Assembly (NCBI GenBank): GCA_903842345.1 | Contig: CAIMLR010000026.1 | Coordinates: forward strand, 116,632-180,631 | Length of the DNA: 64,000 nt | DNA from: an uncultured Myxococcales bacterium | Lineage (GTDB): Bacteria > Myxococcota_A > UBA9042 | Direction of reading: 5' to 3' | In this document: positions 1 to 9,012 of the stretch, one piece after another | Layout of the letters: each line of letters opens with the position of its first letter | Position numbering within the stretch: position 1 is the first letter of the stretch | The notes under the pieces: generated by a model | Databases searched by the model: none | Seen by the model: the letters and a program-made list of their open reading frames with translations, nothing else | What the model was told of the DNA's origin: nothing | Position numbers and translations under genes: made by a program

Positions 1-387
1 GCGCATCTCGGGACGTTGCGGCGGACGTTCGGCGGCGGTTTTGCCCTGAGCGACGCCATCGGCCTGGAGGCTTTCCAGAAGCTGACGGAAGAAGAACGCC
101 TCACACACCTCCGCCCGCTGCCAGAAGCGCTGGGCCGCGTGCTGCCGACCATGACGGTGGACGACGCGATGGTGTTGGCGTTCCGGCAAGGCAAGCAGCC
201 CGTGTTCCAGACGGAATTGCGCGGCGATATTCTGGTGCTGGATGAACGCGGTCACGCGGTGTGTGTGGCGATCGCCCATGACGATGAAGGCGGCGCGCGC
301 CTGGTGGTGGAACGCGGCTTCGTCGCGCCCGATGCCGCGCCGACCGACGATTCCGCGTCCGAACCTGAAGCCGCGTCGGCCGAGTAG
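1..387 (+). CDS. truB: tRNA pseudouridine(55) synthase TruB, C-terminal fragment
   Basis: The reading frame is open from the first base of the window and ends at a TAG at 385-387, so only the last ~128 residues are present. The segment HLGTLRRTFGGGFALSDAI resembles the conserved TruB block in which an ALRRT-type motif precedes the C-terminal domain. The following PLPEALGRVLPTMTVDDA and a PUA-like strand region (RGDILVLDERGHAVCVAIA) also fit. TruB makes pseudouridine 55 in the T-loop of tRNAs; the catalytic Asp lies in the missing N-terminal part. The last ~20 residues are an Ala/Asp/Glu-rich tail. A possible internal TTG at 16 is not a credible start because homology continues upstream. Identification is by family resemblance only. 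Confidence 0.8.
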   Translation, partial: AHLGTLRRTFGGGFALSDAIGLEAFQKLTEEERLTHLRPLPEALGRVLPTMTVDDAMVLAFRQGKQPVFQTELRGDILVLDERGHAVCVAIAHDDEGGARLVVERGFVAPDAAPTDDSASEPEAASAE

Positions 388-391
388 CCCG

Positions 392-1372
392 GTGGATCAG
401 CCGCTGGCCGCCCGCATCCTGTCGCGCCACCCGCTGGTCTGTGCCGATCCCGGGACGGCGGACCGCCCGCCCCACGTGCGCGCCGGCTCCACGCTGCTGC
501 AAATCGCCAACCAGTTGCTGGTGTTCCAGGACGACTGTCTGTGGCTCGCCATCGTTGACCTGCCCTCCCTGCGGGTGACCGCCCTGCCCTTGCCGGCGGA
601 AGACGGCGTGCGGGTGTTTGCGCATGCCGAGAAAGCCGCGAAGCCGGATCTGGAGGCCGCGTTCGCCGTGCAGCGCGACGGGCGCTGGTTGGTCGTCGCA
701 GTCGGTTCCGGATCGACGCGGCGGCGGCAACGCTGGCTCGTCATCGAGGACTGGCTGGGCGCGCGGACGATGCGCTGGTTTGACGCGGCGCCGCTCTATC
801 GGCAACTGGCCGCCCGCACGGATTTCTGCGGCGCGGAACTGAACGTGGAGGGCGCGGTGGTGCGCGGCGATCGGCTTGTGCTGCTGCAGCGCGGCAACGG
901 TGCGCCGCAATACGGGCTGCAGCCCATCGATACGACTGGCGAATTGCCGCTGGCTGACGTCCTGGCGTGGATTGCCGATCCGCTGCTTCCGCCGCCGGAT
1001 CTGCTCACTGTCCGCCCGCGCCATCCGGGGACGATTGACGGCGTGCGCCTGACGCTGACGGACGCGGCAGCGCTCGACGCGACGACGCTTGTCGCGCTGG
1101 CAGCGGCAGAAGCTTCGCCCGACACCTATGCCGACGGCCAGGTCGTGGGTGCCGCTCTGGGGATCTTGTCGCCGGATGGCGAGCGCTGGGCGGTGCTGAC
1201 GGAGAATGGCGCGCGGTTTGTCGGCAAGCCCGAAGGCATCGCACTGGACCGCGCCGTACCTGGGCAGGGCTGGCTGGTCCTGGACGCTGACGATCCGAAC
1301 AAGCCTTCCGAACTGTGCCGTTTCGCGTGGAATGCCGACGCCGACGCAGCTTCGCGGCACGGAGCGGGCTGA
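392..1372 (+). CDS. conserved hypothetical protein, DUF6929-like
   Basis: A 326-residue protein starting with GTG four bases after the truB stop. The frame is open further upstream but overlaps truB, so the GTG is preferred. There is no signal peptide and no membrane segment. The pattern RAGSTLL..NQLLVFQDD, a DLEA motif and VAVGSGSTRRR recall a bacterial family (DUF6929-type) usually thought to be a cytoplasmic beta-propeller of unknown role. Repeated short strand pairs such as RWLVVAVG, DRLVLLQRG and ERWAVLTENG fit a propeller. The spacing suggests co-transcription with truB. Function is unknown; the family call is from memory of the motif order and is only moderately certain. Confidence 0.72.
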   Translation: MDQPLAARILSRHPLVCADPGTADRPPHVRAGSTLLQIANQLLVFQDDCLWLAIVDLPSLRVTALPLPAEDGVRVFAHAEKAAKPDLEAAFAVQRDGRWLVVAVGSGSTRRRQRWLVIEDWLGARTMRWFDAAPLYRQLAARTDFCGAELNVEGAVVRGDRLVLLQRGNGAPQYGLQPIDTTGELPLADVLAWIADPLLPPPDLLTVRPRHPGTIDGVRLTLTDAAALDATTLVALAAAEASPDTYADGQVVGAALGILSPDGERWAVLTENGARFVGKPEGIALDRAVPGQGWLVLDADDPNKPSELCRFAWNADADAASRHGAG

Positions 1373-1442
1373 TCGCATCAGACGGCAACGCCCCGGCTTG
1401 AATCGCTGGCACCGCGACTTACATTGGCGCGGAGGTGGCGCC

Positions 1443-1649
1443 ATGAAGAGTATTTTGAACCTGGCCAATTGGGACCGAATTCTGCGCATCGTCGTGGGAC
1501 TGGTGCTCGTTTCGCTCGTCTTCGTAGGTCCGCAGACGCAATGGGGCTGGCTTGGGCTGATCCTCGTCGGCACGGGCTTGGTCGGCTTCTGCCCGATCTA
1601 CCACGTGCTCGGGCTGAAGACCTGCGAAACGCCGCCGGGTTCCAAGTAG
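1443..1649 (+). CDS. small inner-membrane protein, DUF2892 (YgaP-type transmembrane domain)
   Basis: A 68-residue protein with a strong Shine-Dalgarno GGAGGT at 1431-1436, six bases before the ATG. Two hydrophobic helices (roughly residues 11-29 and 34-50) flank a short turn containing WGWLGL. The ending CPIYHVLGLKTCETP matches the CPLY.LLGI.TC signature of DUF2892, a domain found alone or fused to rhodanese in YgaP. The two Cys residues near the C-terminus are conserved in the family and may be redox or metal active. It lies 70 bp after the previous gene and is followed by a hairpin (1646-1679). The cellular role of stand-alone copies is not established. Confidence 0.8.
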   Translation: MKSILNLANWDRILRIVVGLVLVSLVFVGPQTQWGWLGLILVGTGLVGFCPIYHVLGLKTCETPPGSK

Positions 1650-1679
1650 CCCGGACCGGGACGACGCCCGGGTGGCTAC
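1646..1679 (+). terminator. hairpin at the end of the DUF2892 gene
   Basis: GTAGCC (1646-1651) pairs with GGCTAC (1674-1679). The interior ACCGGG and CCCGGGT can extend the stem with one bulge. The stem includes the TAG stop codon and sits between convergent genes, so it could stop transcription from either side. No T-run follows, so it is not a canonical intrinsic terminator. Confidence 0.4.
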
Positions 1680-1741
1680 GGCGCCCCTGACCTTGGCGTG
1701 ATTGCCTCGGGGCAGTCAGCGTCTGCTCAGCGCGGCGCGCC

Positions 1742-4700
1742 CTACTTGCAGATCGTGCCTTGGCAAATCCCGCCGCCGGGGCACGGCTGATTCGGCGGAC
1801 CGGCGCTGTACTTGCAGCCGAGCGTGCCGTCGCAGTCGTCCTGCGTGCAGACATTGCCGTCGTCGCAGCCGCTGGGGAGTACGCCGAGGCACTTGCCGGC
1901 GCTCGTGCACGTCTGGTGGTACCACGGGTCGATGCGGACGAGTTGCGCCTGGGTCGTATTGCCGGCGATCACGAGGTCGCCGCTGCCGTCGATGGCGACG
2001 GAGCGATAGGCCGGAGCAGTGCCTTGATTGGCGTTGCTCAGCGTCTCCGGTTTGCCGGCGAAACTTTCCACGCTGACGCGCGCGTACACGGCTTGGGCGC
2101 CCGCGCCGCCGACGAGGAACGCCGTGTCGGACGCGAGACCGTTGCCGCCGGACGGGAAGAACGCCACGTCGTACCACGTGGTGCCTTGGGGTCCCGGCGG
2201 AGCGTAGGCGTCCTTGACGCTGCCGGTGGCAAAGTCGAGGTGGACAAGCCACGGCGTGGCCGTCGCGTTCTGACCTTGGGCGCCCACGGCGATGAGGCCG
2301 CCGTCCGCGCGAATGCCGACCCCGAGGAGGCGGCCTGTGATGCCAACGAACGCCTGGGTCCAGATGACGTTGCCCGTCGCGCCGAGGCGAACGGCGAACG
2401 GGACAGGCGCGCTGTTGCTGGCATGCTTTTCGCCGACGACGAGGACGCTGCCATCGCTGAGGAACACGGCGTCATTGGCGTTGTCGGCGTTGCCCACACC
2501 GGCGCCCAACCACTCCCAGCCGATGCTGCCGTCGGCGAGGATGCGCGTGACCCGCGGCTGCGGCTGGTTGCTGCCGAGCGCGAGGACGCCGCCGGTGGGA
2601 TGCGCGACGACGCTGGAGAACTGCACGCCTGTGTACGGTTTGTCAAAAACGACCGCGCCTGTCGCGAGGTCGAGCTTGCGGACGCGCGCGCCCTCGGGAT
2701 TGCCCAGACCGCTCCAACCGGCCTGCCAGATGGCGTCGTCCACGCCCTGCGCGCAACCGCGACCGGGGAGCGCCGTTGTGCCAAGGGCGACATTGTCCAT
2801 TTTCTGCTTGCCCGCGGCGTCGACCCACGTGATGTAGGAGGAGCCGATGGCGTCGTTTGTTGAGCCGCAGAGGACAAAGCCGCCCGCGCTGACTGGCTCC
2901 ATGTGATACAGCGTGCGCCCGCTGAAATTCTTGGAGAAGAGGCGCGGCCCGCCGAAACACGTACCGCTGACACACGAGTCGCCGACGGTGCAGTCCACGC
3001 CGTCGTCGCACCAGCTGCCATCGGCGACCGGCGTGTGGACGATGCCAAGCGTCGGGTCGCATTTGTCCAGCGTGCACGGGTTGCCGTCGTTGGTTGTTGC
3101 CCCGCTGAGGGACTGGCATGCGCCGGCGAGGGTGCACGTTGCGCTGCCCCACGGGTCGAGCGCGAGCTCCAGAACGTCGCCGTCGGTCGCGCCTTGCCAA
3201 CCGTACGCGACGAGTCGGCCATCGGCCTGCGGCAGCGCGGCGGTCAGGCGTTGCGGCAAAAGGCCAAGCGGCGACGCGTAGCTCCACTGCACTTGCCCCT
3301 GCGGATTGACCGACAGGATGGCCCCGCGCGCCAGCGTATCCGCGCGTGTGCCCACGACGTACGCGCCCGCGGTCCCTGCCACCAGCGTCGCGTCCTGCCA
3401 CAGATCGGCGCCGAGCGACTGTTGCCACGCGAGCGCGAGGTTGCCGTCCAGTTGCAGGAGCTCCAGCGTCGCGGGCGACGCATCGTCGGCCAGCGCCAGC
3501 ACCAACGCGCCGCCGCCCGCGGTCGCCAGCGCCGAAAGCACCCGCAGATTGCCCACACCGACGTGCAGCTTGACGTCCGTGTTGACGTCGCCGGTCGCCT
3601 TGATCTTGACGAGCCACAGGTCGTCCCCGCCGGCCTGGTTCGGCGTTGTGCCAATCCCGAGGAAAGTACCGCCTGAGAGTCCGACCAAGGCGTCGACGCG
3701 CGTGTCCTGGGCGCTGCTGGACAGCCATTCTGACGTGACGACGACGCTGGGCGCGGCGCCGCTCTTGACCGTCGCCACGCCGATCCAGCCGTGCAGCGGT
3801 TGGCCGGCTTGCGTGCGGTTGCCGGCCAGAAGCCATTGCGCGCCGATGGCCTGCTGCCCGGTGATGCGCCACGCGAGGTCGCTGGCGACGAACTTGGAGT
3901 GGCCGGTCGAGAGGTCGTTGCCGAACCAGCCAAACGCTGGACTTGTGCCGCCGCTCGCTGTCGAGGTGTCGCCGATGACCCACACGCCGCCGGTCGCAGG
4001 TACCGCCAAGCGCCCGACCTCACTCAGCGTGCCGTCGCCGACGGTGCGCTGACCGCCAATGCCGCCGTCGGCGTTCACGGTCCACAGGCTGAAATCGCTC
4101 GGGGCGAAGGCGCTCGCCGCGCTGGATCCGGCGAGCCAACTCACGCCACCGCTGCGCGCGGCCGCGTTGACCGTGTCCGATGTGCCCGCGTCGACCGTGT
4201 GCAAGCCGAACGCGAACGGACCGCCCACGCAGGTGCCGCCGACACACGTGTCGGGCAACGTGCACGGGTCGCCGTCGTTGCAGGCGCCGTTCAGTGCGAC
4301 GTGGCTGCAGCCGCTGGCCTTGTCGCACGCGTCGGTCGTGCAGCTGTTGGCGTCGTCGCAATCGACCTTGACGCCGCCGCACACTGTGTTGGCGCACACG
4401 TCCTGTTCGCTGCACGCGTCGCTGTCCGTGCACGTGGCGGTGTTGGGCGGGTAGACACAGCCGGTCGTTGGATCGCAGTTGTTGTTGGTGCAGACATTGC
4501 CGTCGTCGCACACGACCGCGGTGTGCTGGCAGCTGCCGTCCTTGCAGCCGTCGCCCGCCGTGCATGCGCTGCCGTCCGTGCAGGTCGCGCCGTTGGCGAG
4601 GAAAACGCAGCCGGTGAGCGCGTTGCAGCTGTCGTCGGTGCAGCCGTTCTTGTCGTCGCAGGCCAGGGCCTTGCCCACACATTCGCCGCTCGCGCACATG

Positions 4701-5086
4701 TCGCCGTTGGTGCACGCGTTGCCGTCGTCGCATTTCGTCGTGTCGGGCAGCCATTTCGCCGCGCATTTGCCGGTCGCGGCGTCGCAGCTTGCGGTCTGAC
4801 AGCCGTTCTTGGGTGGACACACCACGTTCGCGCACAGGTCGGTGACTTCGGGGACGTCGAGCGCATCGATCGTGTCCTGCGCATCGACCGCATCCGCGGC
4901 CGAAACGTCGCTCGCGGCGTCGGCAGCATCGACGGCGGCATCGGCATCGCCCAGAGCCGCGTCGTCCGGGTGCGCAGCGCGCCACGCCGCTTCATATTCC
5001 GCGCCGACTTGCGACGGATCGCGCCAGCAACCCGTGAGGCCGGCGAGCAGAATCATCGCCGCCATGGGAAAGTGCGCCATCCGCAT
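1742..5086 (-). CDS. large surface lipoprotein with CTDC Cys-rich repeats and two beta-propeller-like domains
   Basis: 1,114 residues from the ATG at 5086, whose A is also the last base of the upstream TGA stop (TGATG), implying translational coupling. A GTG at 5098 is an alternative. The signal peptide ends in the lipobox LTGC (Cys 20). An Asp/Ala-rich linker follows. About eight disulfide repeats of CDDxNxCTxDxC type span residues ~87-287. A strand-rich region with repeated W and GG motifs spans ~290-645, a short Cys-rich insert ~655-712, a second propeller-like region ~720-1050, and a terminal Cys-rich tag ends in GICQGTICK. The Cys repeats resemble the Dictyostelium CTDC extracellular-matrix repeat. 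It is probably displayed on the outer membrane. The upstream kinase and TPR-like genes form its operon. Function unknown. Confidence 0.85.
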   Translation of the reverse strand: MRMAHFPMAAMILLAGLTGCWRDPSQVGAEYEAAWRAAHPDDAALGDADAAVDAADAASDVSAADAVDAQDTIDALDVPEVTDLCANVVCPPKNGCQTASCDAATGKCAAKWLPDTTKCDDGNACTNGDMCASGECVGKALACDDKNGCTDDSCNALTGCVFLANGATCTDGSACTAGDGCKDGSCQHTAVVCDDGNVCTNNNCDPTTGCVYPPNTATCTDSDACSEQDVCANTVCGGVKVDCDDANSCTTDACDKASGCSHVALNGACNDGDPCTLPDTCVGGTCVGGPFAFGLHTVDAGTSDTVNAAARSGGVSWLAGSSAASAFAPSDFSLWTVNADGGIGGQRTVGDGTLSEVGRLAVPATGGVWVIGDTSTASGGTSPAFGWFGNDLSTGHSKFVASDLAWRITGQQAIGAQWLLAGNRTQAGQPLHGWIGVATVKSGAAPSVVVTSEWLSSSAQDTRVDALVGLSGGTFLGIGTTPNQAGGDDLWLVKIKATGDVNTDVKLHVGVGNLRVLSALATAGGGALVLALADDASPATLELLQLDGNLALAWQQSLGADLWQDATLVAGTAGAYVVGTRADTLARGAILSVNPQGQVQWSYASPLGLLPQRLTAALPQADGRLVAYGWQGATDGDVLELALDPWGSATCTLAGACQSLSGATTNDGNPCTLDKCDPTLGIVHTPVADGSWCDDGVDCTVGDSCVSGTCFGGPRLFSKNFSGRTLYHMEPVSAGGFVLCGSTNDAIGSSYITWVDAAGKQKMDNVALGTTALPGRGCAQGVDDAIWQAGWSGLGNPEGARVRKLDLATGAVVFDKPYTGVQFSSVVAHPTGGVLALGSNQPQPRVTRILADGSIGWEWLGAGVGNADNANDAVFLSDGSVLVVGEKHASNSAPVPFAVRLGATGNVIWTQAFVGITGRLLGVGIRADGGLIAVGAQGQNATATPWLVHLDFATGSVKDAYAPPGPQGTTWYDVAFFPSGGNGLASDTAFLVGGAGAQAVYARVSVESFAGKPETLSNANQGTAPAYRSVAIDGSGDLVIAGNTTQAQLVRIDPWYHQTCTSAGKCLGVLPSGCDDGNVCTQDDCDGTLGCKYSAGPPNQPCPGGGICQGTICK

Positions 5087-5925
5087 CAGAACCGCCACGT
5101 CAGCCCCACAGTCGTCGGGGTCGCGGTGAGAGTGGGTGTCCTTTGACTCGTCGATTGTTCACCGATTCGCCAATAAAGACCGAGCGCGAGCGCACCAGCA
5201 CCTGCGGCTGCGGCGATGACGGACGCGGTGGACACGCTGTTGATGCGTTCCTGCCGCGTCGTCGCTTCCGTCCCGCGAATCGCCCCGAGATCGCTCGTCA
5301 GCGCGCTGCGATCCGCTTCCGCCCAAATCGCCAAGCCAATCGCCGCGACAATCAACCCGCCGCCCGTCCACATCGCAGCTTGGGTCAACGCATGCCCGGG
5401 CGCTTCCGGCGGCGGCCGCTTCGCGATAACGGGCGGCGGCGGTTCCGGCTCAACGACCAAGGGCGTCGGCGCGCGCGGCGGCTCGACGGCGACCGTGGGC
5501 GTGATCGGCGCGGGCGGCGGAATGACCACGACGGGCTCCGCGACGACGTCCTGCATCGCCACCAGCGACGCGGCGGCCTTGGACTGCAGCGGATGGTTCG
5601 GCGGCAGCAACTGCCGCAGGCTCTCCAGCGCCGCGCGCGCCTCTTGGGTGTGGCCGGCCATCTGTTCAGATCGCCCGACGCCGTAGAGAAATTCCGGACG
5701 CGCCGGATTCAGCACGTACGCCCGCCGATAGAGTTCTGCCGCCAGCGTAAACTGCTTGTTGCCGTAATAGGCCTTGGCTTGCCGGGCGACGACCGCCGCC
5801 TCGTGCGCTGGCTCTTTGGCCGGCTTGGGGGCGGCTGCAGCGGGCGGAACAGGTCGAGCGTGGGCGCTTGCCGCCATGAGCAACAGCGCGACCAGCAGCA
5901 GCCTACTCGGGGAGCGAAAGGTCAT
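5086..5925 (-). CDS. exported TPR-like protein with C-terminal membrane helices
   Basis: About 279 residues from the ATG at 5925; the adjacent ATG at 5928 is also possible, and GGAGAG lies just upstream. A signal peptide (LLLVALLLMAASAHA) is followed by an Ala/Pro/Lys stretch. A tetratricopeptide-like unit reads QAKAYYGNKQFTLAAELYRRAYVLNP and is followed by PEFLYGVGRSEQMAGHTQEARAALE. A Pro-rich linker leads to two hydrophobic segments near the C-terminus (GGGLIVAAIGLAIWAE and SVIAAAAGAGALALGLYW). The last residues VGLTWRF could be a beta-strand end. The start overlaps the end of the kinase gene by 23 bases and its stop overlaps the lipoprotein start. The kinase/TPR/lipoprotein order suggests a shared envelope role, but no specific function can be named. 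Confidence 0.78.
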   Translation of the reverse strand: MTFRSPSRLLLVALLLMAASAHARPVPPAAAAPKPAKEPAHEAAVVARQAKAYYGNKQFTLAAELYRRAYVLNPARPEFLYGVGRSEQMAGHTQEARAALESLRQLLPPNHPLQSKAAASLVAMQDVVAEPVVVIPPPAPITPTVAVEPPRAPTPLVVEPEPPPPVIAKRPPPEAPGHALTQAAMWTGGGLIVAAIGLAIWAEADRSALTSDLGAIRGTEATTRQERINSVSTASVIAAAAGAGALALGLYWRIGEQSTSQRTPTLTATPTTVGLTWRF

Positions 5926-7594
5926 CATCTCTCCGAACACCGCCACCGCGCGCATGTCCGTGCTTGTGGGCCTTGCTTTTGCCGACTGACGGCTCGTCCG
6001 CAGCGGATTCTGCGGCTGGATCAACGGCAACCGCCGGTTGCGATCTTGCCTGTTCACTGGCCGTGGGCGCAAGCGGCGCGGCAATTTCTGTCACGGGCGC
6101 TGCCGCAGCCGCAGGTGGTTGGCTGGCGGGCGGGTCCAGCTCTGCCTTCCGGACCGGCGGGACGGCGGCTGCCGGAGCGGCAGGTGCAGGAATTGACCGT
6201 TCTGCCAACGCGAACCACGCGCCCGCGCCGGCAAGCGCGACCGCACCGGCAGCGAGCCACGGCCATGCTTTGCGCGGCGCCGGGCCCGCCGCGGCGAGGT
6301 TGGATGTCGGCGCACCGGATGCTTGCCCCAAGGCCGCCAGCTCGCTGGGCGCGCGGCGGACAAAGCGCGTAAAGTCCCCCGTGCCTTCTGGCCCACCCGC
6401 GTCGGTTGCCTCCCGGCGCCGGGCCACGCGCGTTGCCTCAGCATCGGCGCTCGCGGACCGCGCGGCAGGGAGCGCGGCCTCCGTGTCGGCAGCAACGGAC
6501 ACGTCAAAATCGGCCGGCACCACAGCGCCGACGCGAGTCCGGTCGATTGCGCCTTCGTCCGGGTCCTCGCGATAGCGAAAATCCCAGCCGCCCTTGTGCA
6601 GAGGCAAATCGCCCTGATCGTGGAGCGTCCGCTGCACCGCGTCGAGCGCCGCCCGCATCTGCCGCGCATCGGCGAATCGCTCCGACGGCGTCTTGGCCAT
6701 CGCCTTCTCAATCGCGGCGACGAGCCCCGGCGCCACCGGCACGCGCACAAGCGACGCCAGCGGCGGCGGCACGCTCGACAAGTGCCCCATCATGATCGTC
6801 AGCGGATTGGGGTCCTGGAATGGCGGTTGGCCGGTCAGGCAGCGGTACAGAACCACGCCCAGCGCGTACAAATCACTGCGCCCATCCACGGGATCGCCGC
6901 TGCACTGTTCCGGGCTCATGTAGGCCGGCGTGCCGAGCGCGTGACCGGAACCCGTCAAGGACGAGCCCTTGACCAGCGCGATGCCAAAATCAAGCACTTT
7001 CACCACGCGCTCGCCGTCCACGTCGGTCAGCATCAGGTTGGCTGGCTTGAGGTCGCGGTGCACGAGGCCGCGACCATGCGCTTCAGACAGGCTGCGCAGC
7101 GTGTCGATGCCGATCTCCAGCGTCTCCTCCTGCGTCATCACCTCGCCCACGGCCTTGCGCGCGCGCAGCTCCTCCTCCAGCGTGTGGCCGTGCACGAGCT
7201 CCATGGCCAGGTAGAGCGCGCCCGTGTCGTGTTGGCCCACGTCAAAAACCCGCACGGTGTTGGGATGGCGCAGCCCGGCGGTCACCTGCGCTTCGCGGTA
7301 GAACCGGCGGATGTCGCTTTCGTCGTGATCCGCCGGCGTGAGCATCTTGAGCGCCACGCGGCCCAGTCCGCCGGTGTGCTCCGCTTCATAGACCGCGCCA
7401 AAGCCGCCGACGCCCAAAATGCGCTGGACGCGGAACTTGCCGGCAACGACGTCGCCGACGTTCATGGTGGCAGCGGACGGTAGCACTTTCTTGCGGGTGA
7501 AGGTCGCGACGCCATCGGCAGGGCAGAACGCCTCGACCGTCAAAGTGGCGCACGCGGGGCAATACCGCATCGATGCGCCAATCGTCACCGTCAT
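5903..7594 (-). CDS. membrane-anchored Ser/Thr protein kinase (PknB type) with N-terminal zinc-ribbon-like motif
   Basis: 563 residues from the ATG at 7594, which follows GGGAGG (7599-7604). The N-terminus has MRYCPACATL and AFCPADG, a short Cys-containing ribbon. The kinase domain starts near residue 55. It has the P-loop GVGGFGAVYE, invariant Lys ~83 in ALKML, catalytic HRDLKPAN (Asp ~181), DFG ~202, and the activation segment GTPAYMSPEQ. All catalytic residues are present, so it should be active. A Pro/Ala-rich linker and a single transmembrane helix (WLAAGAVALAGAGAWFAL, ~443-463) put the C-terminal ~100 Pro/Ala-rich residues in the periplasm. It overlaps the next gene and heads the operon with the TPR-like protein and the 1,114-residue lipoprotein. 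Substrates are unknown. Confidence 0.92.
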   Translation of the reverse strand: MTVTIGASMRYCPACATLTVEAFCPADGVATFTRKKVLPSAATMNVGDVVAGKFRVQRILGVGGFGAVYEAEHTGGLGRVALKMLTPADHDESDIRRFYREAQVTAGLRHPNTVRVFDVGQHDTGALYLAMELVHGHTLEEELRARKAVGEVMTQEETLEIGIDTLRSLSEAHGRGLVHRDLKPANLMLTDVDGERVVKVLDFGIALVKGSSLTGSGHALGTPAYMSPEQCSGDPVDGRSDLYALGVVLYRCLTGQPPFQDPNPLTIMMGHLSSVPPPLASLVRVPVAPGLVAAIEKAMAKTPSERFADARQMRAALDAVQRTLHDQGDLPLHKGGWDFRYREDPDEGAIDRTRVGAVVPADFDVSVAADTEAALPAARSASADAEATRVARRREATDAGGPEGTGDFTRFVRRAPSELAALGQASGAPTSNLAAAGPAPRKAWPWLAAGAVALAGAGAWFALAERSIPAPAAPAAAVPPVRKAELDPPASQPPAAAAAPVTEIAAPLAPTASEQARSQPAVAVDPAAESAADEPSVGKSKAHKHGHARGGGVRRDDDLSLPE

Positions 7595-7616
7595 CCCGCC
7601 TCCCACTCGCCGCGCG

Positions 7617-7636
7617 ATTGGCCGTCGGTGGCCAAT
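7617..7636. promoter_or_regulatory. 20-bp palindrome upstream of the kinase gene (candidate operator)
   Basis: ATTGGCC (7617-7623) and GGCCAAT (7630-7636) form a perfect 7-bp inverted repeat around six bases. It starts 23 bases upstream of the kinase ATG. A third half-site GGCCAAT lies at 7664-7670. Position and symmetry suggest a dimeric regulator site; nothing else supports it. Confidence 0.35.
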
Positions 7637-7692
7637 TCCGCCGCCAAGTGTCCGCGATCGGCAGGCCAATCCGCAAGTTCAGATGCAATCAC

Positions 7693-7749
7693 CGCGACGA
7701 CGGCCCTTCAGCCCGGAACGGGGCGCACAGGCCAAAGGGCGTCGTCGCG
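7693..7749 (-). terminator. long hairpin between YHYH lipoprotein and kinase operon
   Basis: CGCGACGACG (7693-7702) pairs with CGTCGTCGCG (7740-7749). After one bulged G, CCCTT (7704-7708) pairs with AAGGG (7735-7739), giving a 15-bp stem. The 26-base loop can form an inner GCCC/GGGC stem. It sits about 50 bases after the lipoprotein stop on the same strand, where an attenuator or terminator would be expected. No U-tract follows. Confidence 0.5.
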
Positions 7750-7801
7750 ATGCGGAGGATCGGCCGCCGTGGGAACGGCCGAATCCGCCGGTCTGGCACG
7801 G

Positions 7802-8977
7802 TCAGGGACGGCAGATGCCAGCCTTGCACGTGGTCGTCTTGCCGTCGGGCGTCGCGCCGCAGTCGGCGTCTGCCGTGCACGTGGGGATGCAGCCCTTGGA
7901 ACCGTCCTGGAGCGATTCGCAGCCGCAGCCCTTGGCGGTCGGTCCGCATTTTCCGCTGCAATCCGCGCTGGCGGTGCAGGCGGTGGGGCCAGTGCCGCCG
8001 CCAGGGCCAGTGCCGCCGGTGACCGCGCTCGGCGTGCCCTTGTAGCAGCCGATGATGTAGGGGAAGCCGGTCGTCGCGTGGTAGCGGTAAGTCCCGTCGG
8101 CGCCGATCCGGCCGTTGCAGGAATCGAGGACGGTGTCATCGCCGGGGACCGCGGTGTAGGTGTAGGCCTTCCACGCATAGGTCGTCGGGTCGCCGGTCTT
8201 GACCCAACCGGACTTCATCGTGACGACCTGCTTGCAGTCCGCATCCAGACACGCGTTGGGGCCGTAGATGGGAAAGCCGTCGAGCGCCCAGCCGATGACC
8301 GGCGAGGGTTCCTGTGCCGACGGCTCCGCCAGCGTCCACGGTTGCGCAACCGCCAAAGCCGCAGCCGTGAGGCATTTTACCGTCAACGCGTGGTTGTGGT
8401 ACTCCTGCGGGGACGTGTGGCCAAAGCAGCCGTCCATCAGGCCGTTGAACACCGGATCGCCGTAGATCTGGTTGGCCGGCTGCGTCGCTTCCGTCGGACC
8501 GTAGAAGGGCAGCCCCGCGACCGTGAACCCCGCGACGCCGAGCAGCGGCACGTCCGTCGTCGTGGCGGCGATCGCCGGAAAGCGCGGAATCGCATAGGTG
8601 TGGTTCACCGTCGTCAGCGCATTCGGCGTCATGGCAACAAACGCATAGAACGGCATGCCGTTGCTCGTCATCGTGAACATGGTGTCCGTGCACGCGCCCG
8701 TCACGGCCGCCTTGGCGTACCCCGCGCCAGCGCCCTGCCCCTTGGCAACATCCAGGAGAAGCGCCGCTTGCGGGCATGCGCTTGCCACCGCATCCGCGCC
8801 GGCGGCCGCGTCGCTGCTGCCCGAGTCAGCGCCCGCATCCAGCCCCGCGTCCATCGCGACCGCGTCGCCCATGGCTGCCGCACCACCGTCAGCGGCAGCC
8901 GTCGTTGTGCATCCACCGGCAGCGATCGCCGCTGTGACGAGTCCGAGAACTGCGATTTGCCTGTTGAACTGTCGCAT
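7802..8977 (-). CDS. YHYH-domain lipoprotein with C-terminal Cys-rich tail
   Basis: 391 residues from the ATG at 8977, preceded by AGAGGAGGTC. The signal peptide ends in the lipobox AAGGC, followed by an Ala/Asp/Gly linker. Residues ~80-330 align by eye with the C-terminal domain of the next gene: TMTSNGMPFYAFVAMTPNAL, HTSPQEYHNH, VIGWALDGFPIYGP and a late RYHATTGFPYIIGCYKGTP. These are hallmarks of the YHYH domain, thought to bind metal. The signature tyrosine-histidine run here is YRYH, so one His is lost relative to the paralogue. A Cys-rich segment (CTASADCSGKCG onward) ends the protein. It lies 35 bp downstream of the paralogue on the same strand. No enzymatic activity can be assigned. 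Confidence 0.85.
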   Translation of the reverse strand: MRQFNRQIAVLGLVTAAIAAGGCTTTAAADGGAAAMGDAVAMDAGLDAGADSGSSDAAAGADAVASACPQAALLLDVAKGQGAGAGYAKAAVTGACTDTMFTMTSNGMPFYAFVAMTPNALTTVNHTYAIPRFPAIAATTTDVPLLGVAGFTVAGLPFYGPTEATQPANQIYGDPVFNGLMDGCFGHTSPQEYHNHALTVKCLTAAALAVAQPWTLAEPSAQEPSPVIGWALDGFPIYGPNACLDADCKQVVTMKSGWVKTGDPTTYAWKAYTYTAVPGDDTVLDSCNGRIGADGTYRYHATTGFPYIIGCYKGTPSAVTGGTGPGGGTGPTACTASADCSGKCGPTAKGCGCESLQDGSKGCIPTCTADADCGATPDGKTTTCKAGICRP

Positions 8978-9012
8978 TGCGACCTCCTCTGATTCCGGGT
9001 GGATGAACGAAA

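Noticed and set aside
101..1573. 490-codon minus-strand frame opposite truB and the following genes
   Set aside because: Arg-rich antisense shadow of three plausible plus-strand genes.
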